This document shows, in pieces, positions 52,270 to 61,373 of a stretch of DNA of 64,000 bases. The position numbers were made by a program, and so were the translations under genes. A model generated the notes under the pieces. The model saw only the letters and a program-made list of their open reading frames with translations, did not search any database and was not told the DNA's origin. Origin of the DNA: Areca catechu (taxonomy: Eukaryota; Streptophyta; Magnoliopsida; Arecales; Arecaceae). The DNA lies in NCBI GenBank assembly GCA_021397845.1, contig CM038038.1, positions 70,416,748-70,480,747 of the forward strand, written 5' to 3'. Each line of letters starts with the position of its first letter. Position 1 is the stretch's first letter.

Positions 52270-55200
52270 TCATTTTAGCACTTGGTCAATGTACCTAGAC
52301 TGGGATAAACCTAGCATCCTCCTAGATCTATCTCTATAGATCTTGATGCCTAGTATATAAGATGCTTCTCCCAAGTCTTTCATGGAAAACTGTTTAGATA
52401 ACCATACCTTGACTGATTGTAACATTGGGATATCATTCCCAATGAGGAGTATGTCATCTACATACAGAACCAAGAAAACTATGGCACTCCCACTAGTCTT
52501 CTTGTACACACAAGGTTCATCCTCATTTTTGATAAAGTCAAATTCTTTGACTGTCTTATCAAATCGGATGTTCCAACTCCTAGATGCTTGCTTTAAACCA
52601 TAAATAGATTTTTTTAGCCTACATACCTGATTAGGTTTAGTCTCCAAGACAAAACCTTCTGGCTGTGACATATAAACCTCTTCCTCAAGGAAACCATTGA
52701 GGAATGCAGTTTTCACATCCATCTGCCAGATTTCATAATCATGATATGCTGCTATAGCAAGCATGATCCGAATAGATTTGAGCATGGCAACAGAAGAAAA
52801 TGTTTCATCATAATCTATTCCCTGTTTTTGTCTGAAACCCTTAGCCACTAATCTGGCTTTATAAGTTTCAACTTGGCCATCTGTCCCAATCTTTTTCTTA
52901 TAGACCCATTTGCATCCAATAGGGTTAACACTCTCTGGTGCATCAACCAAAGTCCAGACTTGGTTGACATACATGGAGTCCATTTCGGATCTCATGGCTT
53001 CCAGCCATTTGTCTGAGTCACTACTTATGACAGCATCGGTATATGTTAGAGGCTCATCATTATCAATGATTCGGGCTTCATTATTTTCAATAATGAACCC
53101 ATACCTTTCAGGTGCATGTCGCACTCTATCAGACTTACGGATAGGAGTGGTGTGTTCAGGTTCTATACTAACTGTGTTATGATTTTGTTGAGATGTATCT
53201 ACTTGTTGAACTTCTTCAAGTTCAATATTTCTTCCACTGCCCTTTTGTAGGATGAATTCTTTTTCCACAAAAATGGCATGCCTACTGACTAAAACCTTTT
53301 GTTCAGTAGGGTGGTAGAATAGATATCCTATACTATCTTTGGGATATCCAACAAATAGACATTTTTCTGCTCTAGCATCAAGCTTTTGTCCAAAATTTCT
53401 TTTGACATAAGCTGGACATCCCCATATCTTAAGGTGCTTAAGATTGGGTTTCTTTCCTCTCCATAACTCATATGGAATACCAGATACAGATTTAGATGGT
53501 ACTCTATTCAAAATATTAGCCGCTGTTTCCAAGGCATATCCCCAGAAAGAAATAGGTAAGTCTGTGAAGCACATCATGGACCTTACCATATCTAATAAAG
53601 TACGATTTCTCCTTTCAGCAACACCATTTAATTGTGGTGTGTAAGGAGAAGTCCATTCAGAGATGATTCCCTTTTGTTTAAGGTGATCAAGAAACTCGGT
53701 GGATAAGTATTCACCTCCTCTATCTGATCGAAGGATCTTAATACTTTTTCCCGTTTGTTTCTCTACCATACTTTGATACTCTAAAAATTTTTCAAAAGCT
53801 TCGGACTTATGTTTCATTAGATACACAAATCCGTACCTTGAAAAATCATCAGTGAATGTGATAAAATATGAGTATCCACCCTTGGCCTGAGTTGTCATAG
53901 GTCCACATACATCAGTGTGTATGAGTCCTAATAACTCTGTTGTCCTTTCATTATGTCCACTAAATGGAGTCTTGGTCATTTTACCCATGAGACATGATTC
54001 ACAAGTTCCTAATGATTCATAGTCATAAGGATTAAGGAATTTTTCCTTGTATAACTTGTTAATCCTCTGCTCACTAATATGTCCAAGACGACAGTGCCAA
54101 AGTAAAGTATTGTTTACTTCATCTCTTTTTCGTTTATTACTAACATGTAGTATATTGTCATCAGAAGATAAAGTTAAGAGACCATTGCAAAATATGCCAT
54201 TAAATATTATTTCATTAGAAAAACTGATTGAGCAGCCACTGCTCATTACATTCATAATATATCCTTGTTTAAGTAACAAGGGTACAGATATGATGTTTCT
54301 AATGATTCTAGGCATAAAATAACAATTCTTTAACTCTAAAATCTTCCCAGAAGGCAGCTTCAACATATAAGTCCCTATAGCTTCTGCTTGGATGGAATCT
54401 CCTCCAGCACCGTAGAGCTCGAAGTCGCCTTCCTTCAAAACTCTAATGTTCTGTAGTCCCTGCAATGATTTGCAGATATGATGACCACAAGCAGTATCCA
54501 ATACCCAAGAGTTTGAATTAGAAGTGTCTAATGACAAAATTGCATGTATCTCATACATACCTTTTGGTGCATTACTAGCACCAGGCTTCAGACTTGCAAG
54601 GTAAACCTTGCAGTTTCTTTTCCAGTGACCCGGCTTGCCACAATGAAAGCAGGTCATTTGTCCGGAGGCCTTCTTTCCTTTCTTTTTCTTGATGCCCCCT
54701 TTTGGGTTTAACCTCCTCTTGGAACCCTTTTTGCCTATTTTCTTCTTGTTTACACCATCCACAAGAAGAAGTGGAGCCTTATTTTTCTTTAAATGGCTCT
54801 CTGCTGTTTTTAACATATTCAACAGCTCAGGCAAGGAAGTGTTAAGTTTGTTCATATGATAATTAAGAACAAACTGTGAAAATGACTCTGGGAGTGACTG
54901 CAGGATTAAATCCTGATTCAACTCCCCATCCATAACAAAACCCAATTGACCCAATCGGGTGATTAGGTCAATAACCTTTAATACATGGTCTTGTACGGAT
55001 GTACCTTCTGTCATCCTTGCACGGAATAACTGCTTAGATATTTCATATCTTGTAGTTCGACTATGTTCTCCATAAAGTTCTTTTAAATTGAGCAATATGG
55101 AGTTTATGTCCATGCTATCATGTTGCCTCTGTAACTCATTGGTCATAGAGGCAAGCATTATACACTTGACAGTAAGTGAGTCATTTTGCCACGTGTTATA

Positions 55201-55380
55201 TGTGGTCTTATCCTCTTGCGAGGCATCTTCCCCTAATGGTTCCAAGGTTGGGGTATCAAGAATATAAGAAATTCTTTCTTGGCTGAGTACTATCTTCAGG
55301 TTTCTCAACCAATCAACGTAGTTTGGTCCAGTCAATTTATTTGCATCAAGAATGCTACGGAGTGAGAGTGAAGAGGCCAT
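52270..55380 (-). CDS. copia gag-protease-integrase-reverse transcriptase polyprotein
   Basis: 1,036 open codons from an ATG (MASSLSLRSILDANKL) in typical gag context. The knuckle is CFHCGKPGHWKRNC (244-257). Protease has LDTACGHHI with Asp295; the Ala in place of the usual Gly after Thr is a variant. The integrase finger is His429, His434, Cys460 and Cys463. The triad is Asp490 (HTDVCGP), Asp553 (RSDRGGE) and Glu589 (GVAER), with 35 residues between the last two. Reverse transcriptase has Asp888 (QMDVKTAFLNG) and YVDD (973-976). All catalytic motifs are present; only the following stop breaks the full protein. In copia order integrase precedes reverse transcriptase, as here. Confidence 0.95.
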   Translation of the reverse strand: MASSLSLRSILDANKLTGPNYVDWLRNLKIVLSQERISYILDTPTLEPLGEDASQEDKTTYNTWQNDSLTVKCIMLASMTNELQRQHDSMDINSILLNLKELYGEHSRTTRYEISKQLFRARMTEGTSVQDHVLKVIDLITRLGQLGFVMDGELNQDLILQSLPESFSQFVLNYHMNKLNTSLPELLNMLKTAESHLKKNKAPLLLVDGVNKKKIGKKGSKRRLNPKGGIKKKKGKKASGQMTCFHCGKPGHWKRNCKVYLASLKPGASNAPKGMYEIHAILSLDTSNSNSWVLDTACGHHICKSLQGLQNIRVLKEGDFELYGAGGDSIQAEAIGTYMLKLPSGKILELKNCYFMPRIIRNIISVPLLLKQGYIMNVMSSGCSISFSNEIIFNGIFCNGLLTLSSDDNILHVSNKRKRDEVNNTLLWHCRLGHISEQRINKLYKEKFLNPYDYESLGTCESCLMGKMTKTPFSGHNERTTELLGLIHTDVCGPMTTQAKGGYSYFITFTDDFSRYGFVYLMKHKSEAFEKFLEYQSMVEKQTGKSIKILRSDRGGEYLSTEFLDHLKQKGIISEWTSPYTPQLNGVAERRNRTLLDMVRSMMCFTDLPISFWGYALETAANILNRVPSKSVSGIPYELWRGKKPNLKHLKIWGCPAYVKRNFGQKLDARAEKCLFVGYPKDSIGYLFYHPTEQKVLVSRHAIFVEKEFILQKGSGRNIELEEVQQVDTSQQNHNTVSIEPEHTTPIRKSDRVRHAPERYGFIIENNEARIIDNDEPLTYTDAVISSDSDKWLEAMRSEMDSMYVNQVWTLVDAPESVNPIGCKWVYKKKIGTDGQVETYKARLVAKGFRQKQGIDYDETFSSVAMLKSIRIMLAIAAYHDYEIWQMDVKTAFLNGFLEEEVYMSQPEGFVLETKPNQVCRLKKSIYGLKQASRSWNIRFDKTVKEFDFIKNEDEPCVYKKTSGSAIVFLVLYVDDILLIGNDIPMLQSVKVWLSKQFSMKDLGEASYILGIKIYRDRSRRMLGLSQSRYIDQVLK

Positions 55381-55568
55381 TTAATCTACATTAACAAACA
55401 ACATTACATAAGCAGACAATCAATGTTGACAAAACATAATTAAATTAGGACTTTAACTTAATTATGTCTCCCACTATTTTATCAAGCATCATAACCCTCA
55501 ATGTGATGATCGAGAAAACCCTAATTGGTTCTCTTAGTGGGGTTGAGATCCTAATTCCTTATAAAAGA

Positions 55569-55873
55569 CCTTGTGTGTACACAACAAATCTTATATAAGT
55601 TCAAAGGTAGGAAAACTCTTTCCAATTGTAATTCATACAATTCTCAACTTATCTTGGCCTCTAAAATATTAATAGCCTTGTGTGTACACAACAAACTATA
55701 ATATTTTAGTTAAGTTAGACCCTTCATTGCTATATAGTCATGATATTAATCATAATACCCTTGTGTGTACACAACAAAGTATTATATCAAATCATTCCAT
55801 AAGCATCAAATGTACCAAGCAAAAAATTATGTTAGTCACCATAAAGAAAAAGGCCTTGTGTGTACACAACAAA
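55569..55873. repeat. four dispersed copies of CCTTGTGTGTACACAACAAA
   Basis: Exact copies at 55,569-55,588, 55,676-55,695, 55,759-55,778 and 55,854-55,873, each with the palindromic core GTGTACAC. The spacers (63-87 bp) are unlike one another. All are in the leader of the copia element. The perfect conservation amid diverse spacers suggests selection or recent spread. Confidence 0.9.
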
Positions 55874-55975
55874 CCTAATATGGATCATAACATAATAATG
55901 ACTTGGAATGAAGGAAGGCCATATGTAGTGAATATTACACTGAGCATATTAATCAATAATTAAGTTAATCATACC

Positions 55976-56115
55976 GGCCAGGTAAGTGGGAGAGTGGTGG
56001 GAGTCCCCCCGTTGCTTTCCTTAGACACCAATAAGAATTGGCCAGGTCAGTCAACGGAACCAATTAAAAACCACGTCCTCTTTACCGATCATGAACCACT
56101 TTTCCTAGACACCGA
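55976..56115 (-). other. leader segment shared with Athila and chromovirus, copia copy
   Basis: Plus strand GGCCAGGTAAGTGGG, GGGAGTCCCCCC, CCTTAGACACCA, TTGGCCAGGTCAGT, GGAACCAATTAAAAACCAC, GAACCACTTTTCCTAGACACC. The two halves repeat the same GGCCAGGT / C(T)TAGACACC blocks. The element is transcribed from the other strand, so the apparent plus-strand splice donor CAGGTAAGT is antisense. Confidence 0.75.
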
Positions 56116-56237
56116 ATGATAAACTAATCATATTGATTATTTTTGCTTTTGGTATATGACACTACAACTTAATATGTTGTTAAAGAGGTCTTTATTAAAA
56201 CAAAGCACATTCTAGCAAATATGTGCCATAGTGTGCA

Positions 56238-56309
56238 ATCATACTAGGACAACCATTTACCACATAATGGATCCACCATTATGCCAGGGCAACCTTATTT
56301 CAGTATGAT
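56238..56309 (-). other. conserved leader hairpin, copia copy A
   Basis: Outer stem ATCATACT/AGTATGAT (8 bp) and inner stem CATAATGG/CCATTATG (8 bp, 5-base loop). AGGACAACCATT and CCAGGGCAACCTTAT are the conserved unpaired arms. Confidence 0.75.
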
Positions 56310-56419
56310 GACTAGAAGGCTAAACATATCTCTATGCAAATTAAGGTTTAAGTGAAAACCTTAATTAGTGGCATACATCAAACACATATGCATAATTAAC
56401 ACAAATATATGATTAGTGT

Positions 56420-56497
56420 GTCATCATACTATGACAACCATTTACCACATAATGGATCCACCATTATGCCAGGGCAACCTTATTTCAGTATGATGAC
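56420..56497 (-). other. conserved leader hairpin, copia copy B
   Basis: Same layout as copy A, with an 11-bp outer stem GTCATCATACT/AGTATGATGAC and the same inner stem. The start of the left arm differs (ATGACAACC for AGGACAACC). Copies A and B lie 185 bp apart in a larger, partial duplication of the leader. Confidence 0.75.
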
Positions 56498-56644
56498 TAG
56501 ATCTCTATGCATATCTCTACAACAATTAGGGTTTGAGTGAAAACCCTAATTGGTGACATTATAACAAACATATATTACATCTCATGTTACTTATATAAAT
56601 ATGCATCTAAAATTCAGAATATATATTTTAATCTTAATAAGGAG

Positions 56645-56656
56645 GCTCTGATACCA
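56645..56656 (-). other. primer-binding site (initiator tRNA-Met), copia
   Basis: GCTCTGATACCA on the plus strand directly next to the 5' LTR start, hence TGGTATCAGAGC in sense. Confidence 0.95.
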
Positions 56657-56657
56657 C

Positions 56658-59016
56658 TGTAGGGTTCGGTGGCAAGGCGGAATCATAGATTTCAAAAATT
56701 TTTATCTTTATGAAATCTTCACCAAACCTTCAACCCAAAATCTCCTTAAAAGAATTAAAACATATAAGATGTATATATAAGATTTAATCTCAAATTAAGA
56801 TACTAACCTGTATCGCAAAATCCAAACTCCGAATCTCCACCAGGTGCCCAAATGTTCACCCTCCAATGGTGATCCACACAGAAAAACAATGAAGACAACA
56901 ATTTCTGTTTCTTGGTTCCTTTTCTTGAATTCTTTTTCAAGAATTCAATTCTTGGACCTTTAGCCTGAAATTTTCTTTCTTGAAAATTTCTTTTTCTTCC
57001 TTCTTTCCTCTTCTTGAATTTTCTTCAAGAATTCCCTTTCTTGAGTCCCTTTTCTTGAATTGAATTGGAAGAAAAATTAAGACAGTCAAAGTCTTAATTC
57101 AAGAAGGAAAAGAAGAATAGATCCTTTCCCTGTTCTTTCCTTTACCGTTCAAGACCTTCATCTTATTCTTGTTTAGGGTCAGAGTTTCGACAGAGGATAC
57201 CTCTGTAAAGGAAACAATACCCAACAAGAACAAGAGGAAGGAGTATTCTGGAGAGGAAGAAAGGGAATTGGATCTCTGAACTATGTTGCGTGAAAACCCC
57301 CGAGAACCCCAACCCTATTTATAGATCTCAGAGGGGTGTCATCTCGAAACAACGCAACCCTCTGAAACCCCAGGGATCATGATCCCTCATTCCTCATGCG
57401 TCCCCTCAACCAAAAATCATGATTCTCCGATTTGATTTTCATTTTTCCGACGAGGAGAACTCTCGAAAAAACTTCAGGAAGGATCGCGACTTTTGGAGAC
57501 GGATTTGCGACCAAAAAGCGATGTATCTTTTTCTTAAATTTTTCTGGCCATCAGATCCAGATCCAAGGGCGCCAGATAAGGATCTGAAATGCCCTTATTC
57601 AGAAATTTCTCTGACGTTTTTTCTTCTCACACGTTTTAAGAGAAGTCCACGCGCGTGGACTTTCTTTCTTGGCGCGCGCGGGTGAGAGAAGGGAGGGGGC
57701 GGCTTGGAGAGAGGGTCTCAGTGAATTAAATTCACTTGGGTTCAGCCATGGGTTAGCCCAATGTCCTAAAAAATAAATTGGACCTTAATCTGGTTCAATT
57801 AGAACCCAATTAAGCCCAATTCGGAACCAAATTCGAATCTGATTCGAATAGAAATTTGGTCTGCAACACATGCTAGTGTGTTTATCCTGCAAACATGATT
57901 TAATTCCAAATTAAACCCTTCATCAATTTTCTTTTGTGTGTGACCCATTGGGTTCCACACCTAGCCAGCAGTAGGTCCGAGTTCTATTTGACTTAATTCG
58001 GTTAGATCTTAACTAAGCCGATTTAGGTCAACTCAAACTAGCTCGACTCGGTCAATTAGAATCTAATTCAAATTGACTGATTTGAATTACCATGACTCAA
58101 TCATATACCTACAAGACAAGATTGACGTCTAGCAACGTATCATGTCTACCCGGAAGATGTGGAATTTTGGTGAAATTACCAAAATACCCTTCAGTGGTGA
58201 GTTACCGGGCAATTCAGTCCTTTGATCAACTTGCATCCCGAATATGATTATGAATATGGATACTTGTCAAATCCAATTTTCATATTCATCCCTAGCTCAA
58301 TCTTTATAATGATGATTCATTAATGAACCATTAGAAAAATAACTCTAATGTTCATACTTTGATCAAAGGTTTCCTGAATCCATCATTTGAAATTAGCTGG
58401 ATGCTATTCCCTCTTACTAGGGCTGATCAATTCCTTGTTGACCTACTCACAACCTCCATATACAATCCACCATAACCAGTATCACCTCGTGCATGACTCA
58501 GCGTCATGATTGATTGCGAACCAAAGTATGGATTCATGTATATAAGGTACTATGGTAGTCTCAGGTCAAAGGACCATATGCACTACTCCCACTATGAGAA
58601 TTATCTATTGACAAACAGATAATGTTCCATTAGATATTCTTAATCTGGATCAATTCAGTGAACTCATTCTCTAATGAACACTCACATCCTAGTATTAGTG
58701 TCAAACACAAGTGACTGTGAGATCAGTCACCCTCATTACAAAACATATATAGGATGTGCTGGTCTTGCCGGAAACATTGATCCCCAACTCAATGTCCCAT
58801 CGACCAGGAATATTTTAGATTAGGGTTTTAAGGCTTTAGGTCTCACTGGTATGATCTCATCATAACCCTAGAACCATAGCCCTAATCTATGGGGTTCATC
58901 ATAAAATCAAAAAGACACAGCAAATGATGAAAATAATGCCTTTATAAAATGTCAATTCATTGATTTTGGGATCAAAATTACAATATTTCAATTGGCTTTC
59001 AGGGCACAATCTTTCA
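56658..59016 (-). repeat. 5' LTR of the copia element (2,359 bp)
   Basis: TGTAGGGTTCGG to AATCTTTCA. TATA-like box at 57,316-57,323. It contains the undisturbed counterpart (CACTGGTATGATC at about 58,842-58,855) of the Athila insertion site. About 25-30 differences from the left LTR, many of them C/T or G/A at CpG or CHG sites. Confidence 0.95.
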
Positions 59017-59020
59017 ATGG

Positions 59021-61236
59021 CAGAGGGGCGCTCGACTTCGGTTGAGGTGGTCCCGTCTCCGGGCGCCACCTGGCGAAGGAGCAAAGGGGCCTGGCTCGAC
59101 CTCGGCCGAGGCGGGACCGTCTCAGGGTGCCACCTGGCGAGGGAGCAGGGGGGCTGCCGGCTTCGACCGAGGTGGACCACTCCTGGGTGGACACCTGGCG
59201 GAGCGGCAGAGGGGCGCTCGACTTCGGCTGAGGTGGTCCCGTCTCCGAGCGCCACCTGGCGAAGGAGCGAAGGGGCCCGGTTCGACCTCGGCCGAGGCGG
59301 GACCGTCTCAGGGTGCCACCTGGCGAGGGAGCAGGGGGGCCGCCGGCTTTGGCCGAGGTGGACCCCTCTTGGATGGACACCTGGCGGAGCGACAGAGAAG
59401 CGCTCGACTTCGACGGAGGTGGTCCCGTCTCCGGGCACCACCTGGCGAAGGAGCGAAGGGGCCCGGCTCGACCTCGGCTGAGGTGGGACCGTCTCAGGGT
59501 GCCACCTGGTGAGGGAGCAGGGGGGCCGCTGGATTCGGCCGAGGTTGACCCCTCCTGGGTGGACACCTGGTGGAGCGGCAGAGGGGCGCTCGACTTCGGC
59601 CGAGGTGGTCCCGTCTCCGGGCGCCACCTGGCGAAGGAGCAAAGGGGCCCGGCTCGACCTCAGCCGAGGTGGGACCGTCTCAGGGCGCCACTTGGCGAGG
59701 GAGCAGGGGGGCCGCTGGCTTCGGTCGAGGTGGACCCCACCTGGGTGGAAACCTGGCGGAGCGGCAGAGGGGCGCTCGACTTCGGCCGAGGTGGTCCCGT
59801 CTCTAGGCGCCACCTGGCGAAGGAGTGAAGGGGCCCAGCTCGACCTCGGCCGAGGTGGGACCGTCTCAGGGTGCCACCTGGCGAGGGAGCAGGGGGGCCG
59901 CCGGCTTCGGCCGAGGTGGACCCCTCCTGGGTGGACACCTGGCAGAGCAGCAGAGGGGCGCTCGACTTCTACGGAGGTGGTCCCGTCTCCGGGCGCCACC
60001 TGGCGAAGGAGCAAAGGGGCCCGGCTTGACCTCGGCCGAGGTGGGACCGTCTCAGGGCACCACCTGGCAAGGGAGCAGGGGGGGCCGCTGGATTCGGCCG
60101 AGGTGGACCCCTCCTGGGTGGACACCTGGCGGAGCGGCAGAGGGGCGCTCGACTTCGACCGAGGTGGTCCCGTCTCCGGGCGCCACCTGGCGAGGAGCGA
60201 AGGGGCCCGACTCGACCTCGACCGAGGTGGGATCGTCTCAGGGCGCCACCTGGCGAGGAAGTAGGGGGGCTGCCGGCTTTGGCCGAGGTGGACCCCTCCT
60301 GGGTGGACACCTGGTGGAGCGGCAGAGGGGCGCTCGACTTCGACCGAGGTGGTCCCATCTCCAGGCGCCACCTGGCGAAGGAGCCAAGGGGCCCGGCTCG
60401 ACCTCGGCCGCGGTGGGACCGTCTCAGGGCGCCACCTGGCGAGGGAGCAGGGGGGCCGCCGGCATCGGCCGAGGTGGACCCCTCCTGGGTGGAAACCTGG
60501 CGGAGCGACAAAGGGGCGCTTGACTTCAGCCGAGGTGGTCCCGTCTCCGGGCGCCACCTGGCGAAGGAGCGAAGGGGCCCGGCTCGACCTCGGCCGAGGT
60601 GGGACCATCTCAGGGCACCACCTGGCGAGGGAGCAGGGGGGCCGCCGGCTTCGGTCGAGGTGGACACCTGACGGAGCGGTAGAGGGGCGCTCGACTTCGA
60701 CCGAGGTGGTCCAGTCTCCGGGCAACACCTGGCGAAGGAGCGAAGGGGCCTGGCTCGACCTCGGCCGAGGTGGGACTGTCTCAGGGCACCACCTGGCGAG
60801 GGAGCAGGGGGTCGTCGGCTTCGGCCGAGGTGGAACCCTCCTAGGTGGACACCTGGAGGAGCGGTAGAGGGGCGCTCGACTTCGGCCAAGGTGGTCCCGT
60901 CTCCGGGCGCCACCTCGCGAAGGAGCGAAGGGGCCCAGCTCGACCTCGGCCGAGGTAGGACCGTCTCAGGGCGCCACCTGGCGAGGGAGCAGGGGGGCCG
61001 CCGGCTTCGACCGAGGTGGACCCCTCATGGGTGGACACCTGGCGGAGCGGCAAAGGAGCGCTCGACTTCGGCCGAGGTGGTCCCGTCTCCGGGCGCCACC
61101 TGGCAAAGGAGCGAAGGGGCCCGGCTCGACCTCGGCCGAGGTGGGACCGTCTCAGGGCGTCACCTGGCGAGGGAGCAGGGGGGCCGCCGGCTTCGGCCGA
61201 GGCGGACCCCTCCTGGGTGGACACCTGGTGGAGCGG
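59021..61236 (-). repeat. 186-bp higher-order tandem array (about 12 units)
   Basis: Unit starts (CAGAGGGGCGCTCG or variant) fall at 59,021, 59,207, 59,393, 59,579, 59,765, 59,951, 60,138, 60,323, 60,509, 60,680, 60,865 and 61,051, ending at 61,237. One unit is 15 bp short. Each unit holds three related subunits of about 64, 64 and 58 bp, each with TCGGCCGAGGTGG and, next, a CACCTGGCG block. Because 186 is a multiple of 3, frames run open for up to 609 codons on either strand; these are repeat artefacts. The array forms most of the GC-rich solo LTR. Confidence 0.95.
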
Positions 61237-61373
61237 CAGGAAGGCCTGGACCGACCTCGACTTCCATCGAGGCGGAGCCCCATCTGATTTTGCCGAAAAA
61301 ACTCCACGTGGCTCGAATCACGCCCAGCGAAATCTGAGACATGCCACGTCATCGTAACGGCCGTAACAGTTCT

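Larger units (their letters stand above)
55381..56657 (-). other. copia leader with repeats, shared motifs and hairpins
   Basis: About 1.28 kb between 5' LTR and gag, non-coding. It holds four copies of a 20-bp motif, the shared segment at 55,976-56,115 and two copies of a hairpin block. The long structured leader resembles those of active copia elements, where packaging and translation signals reside. Confidence 0.8.
38093..59016 (-). mobile_element. Ty1/copia element, Tork/Angela-like, with a nested Athila
   Basis: Two LTRs of exactly 2,359 bp each once the Athila is removed from the left one. Flanks are GTGGC (38,088-38,092) and ATGGC (59,017-59,021), a duplication with one mismatch within a repeat unit reading GCGGC. 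The initiator-tRNA primer site adjoins the right LTR, so the element is minus-strand and its 5' LTR is the right one. Net length is 9,912 bp. Coding is gag-protease-integrase-RT in one 1,036-codon frame and RNase H in the next, separated by a single stop. LTRs differ at roughly 1.2% by eye. The lineage is by overall similarity and not certain. Confidence 0.93.
37176..61368 (-). mobile_element. GC-rich Tat-like solo LTR (about 3.26 kb net), host of the nest
   Basis: On the plus strand it begins TGTTGCCGATCTC and ends GGCCGTAACA, with perfect duplications GTTCT at 37,171-37,175 and 61,369-61,373. Its sense is minus: the end with CGAGATCGGCAACA corresponds to the GGCGGCAACA end of the other LTRs. 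Removing the 20,924-bp copia nest and one target copy leaves 3,264 bp. This is mostly promoter-side repeat array plus a region of GC-rich leader-like sequence (37,200-37,980). No primer site, polypurine tract or coding domain is seen, so a solo LTR is the simplest reading. A non-autonomous element without coding region is the alternative. Confidence 0.8.

Noticed and set aside
55976..55990. Splice donor CAGGTAAGT in the leader
   Set aside because: It is on the strand opposite to transcription of the element. The sense strand has the complement.
58899..61357. Long overlapping frames (up to 609 codons) on both strands with repeated Pro/Arg/Gly-rich peptides
   Set aside because: They are translations of a 186-bp tandem array. 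The period is divisible by three and GC content is high, so all frames stay open. No start context or family similarity.
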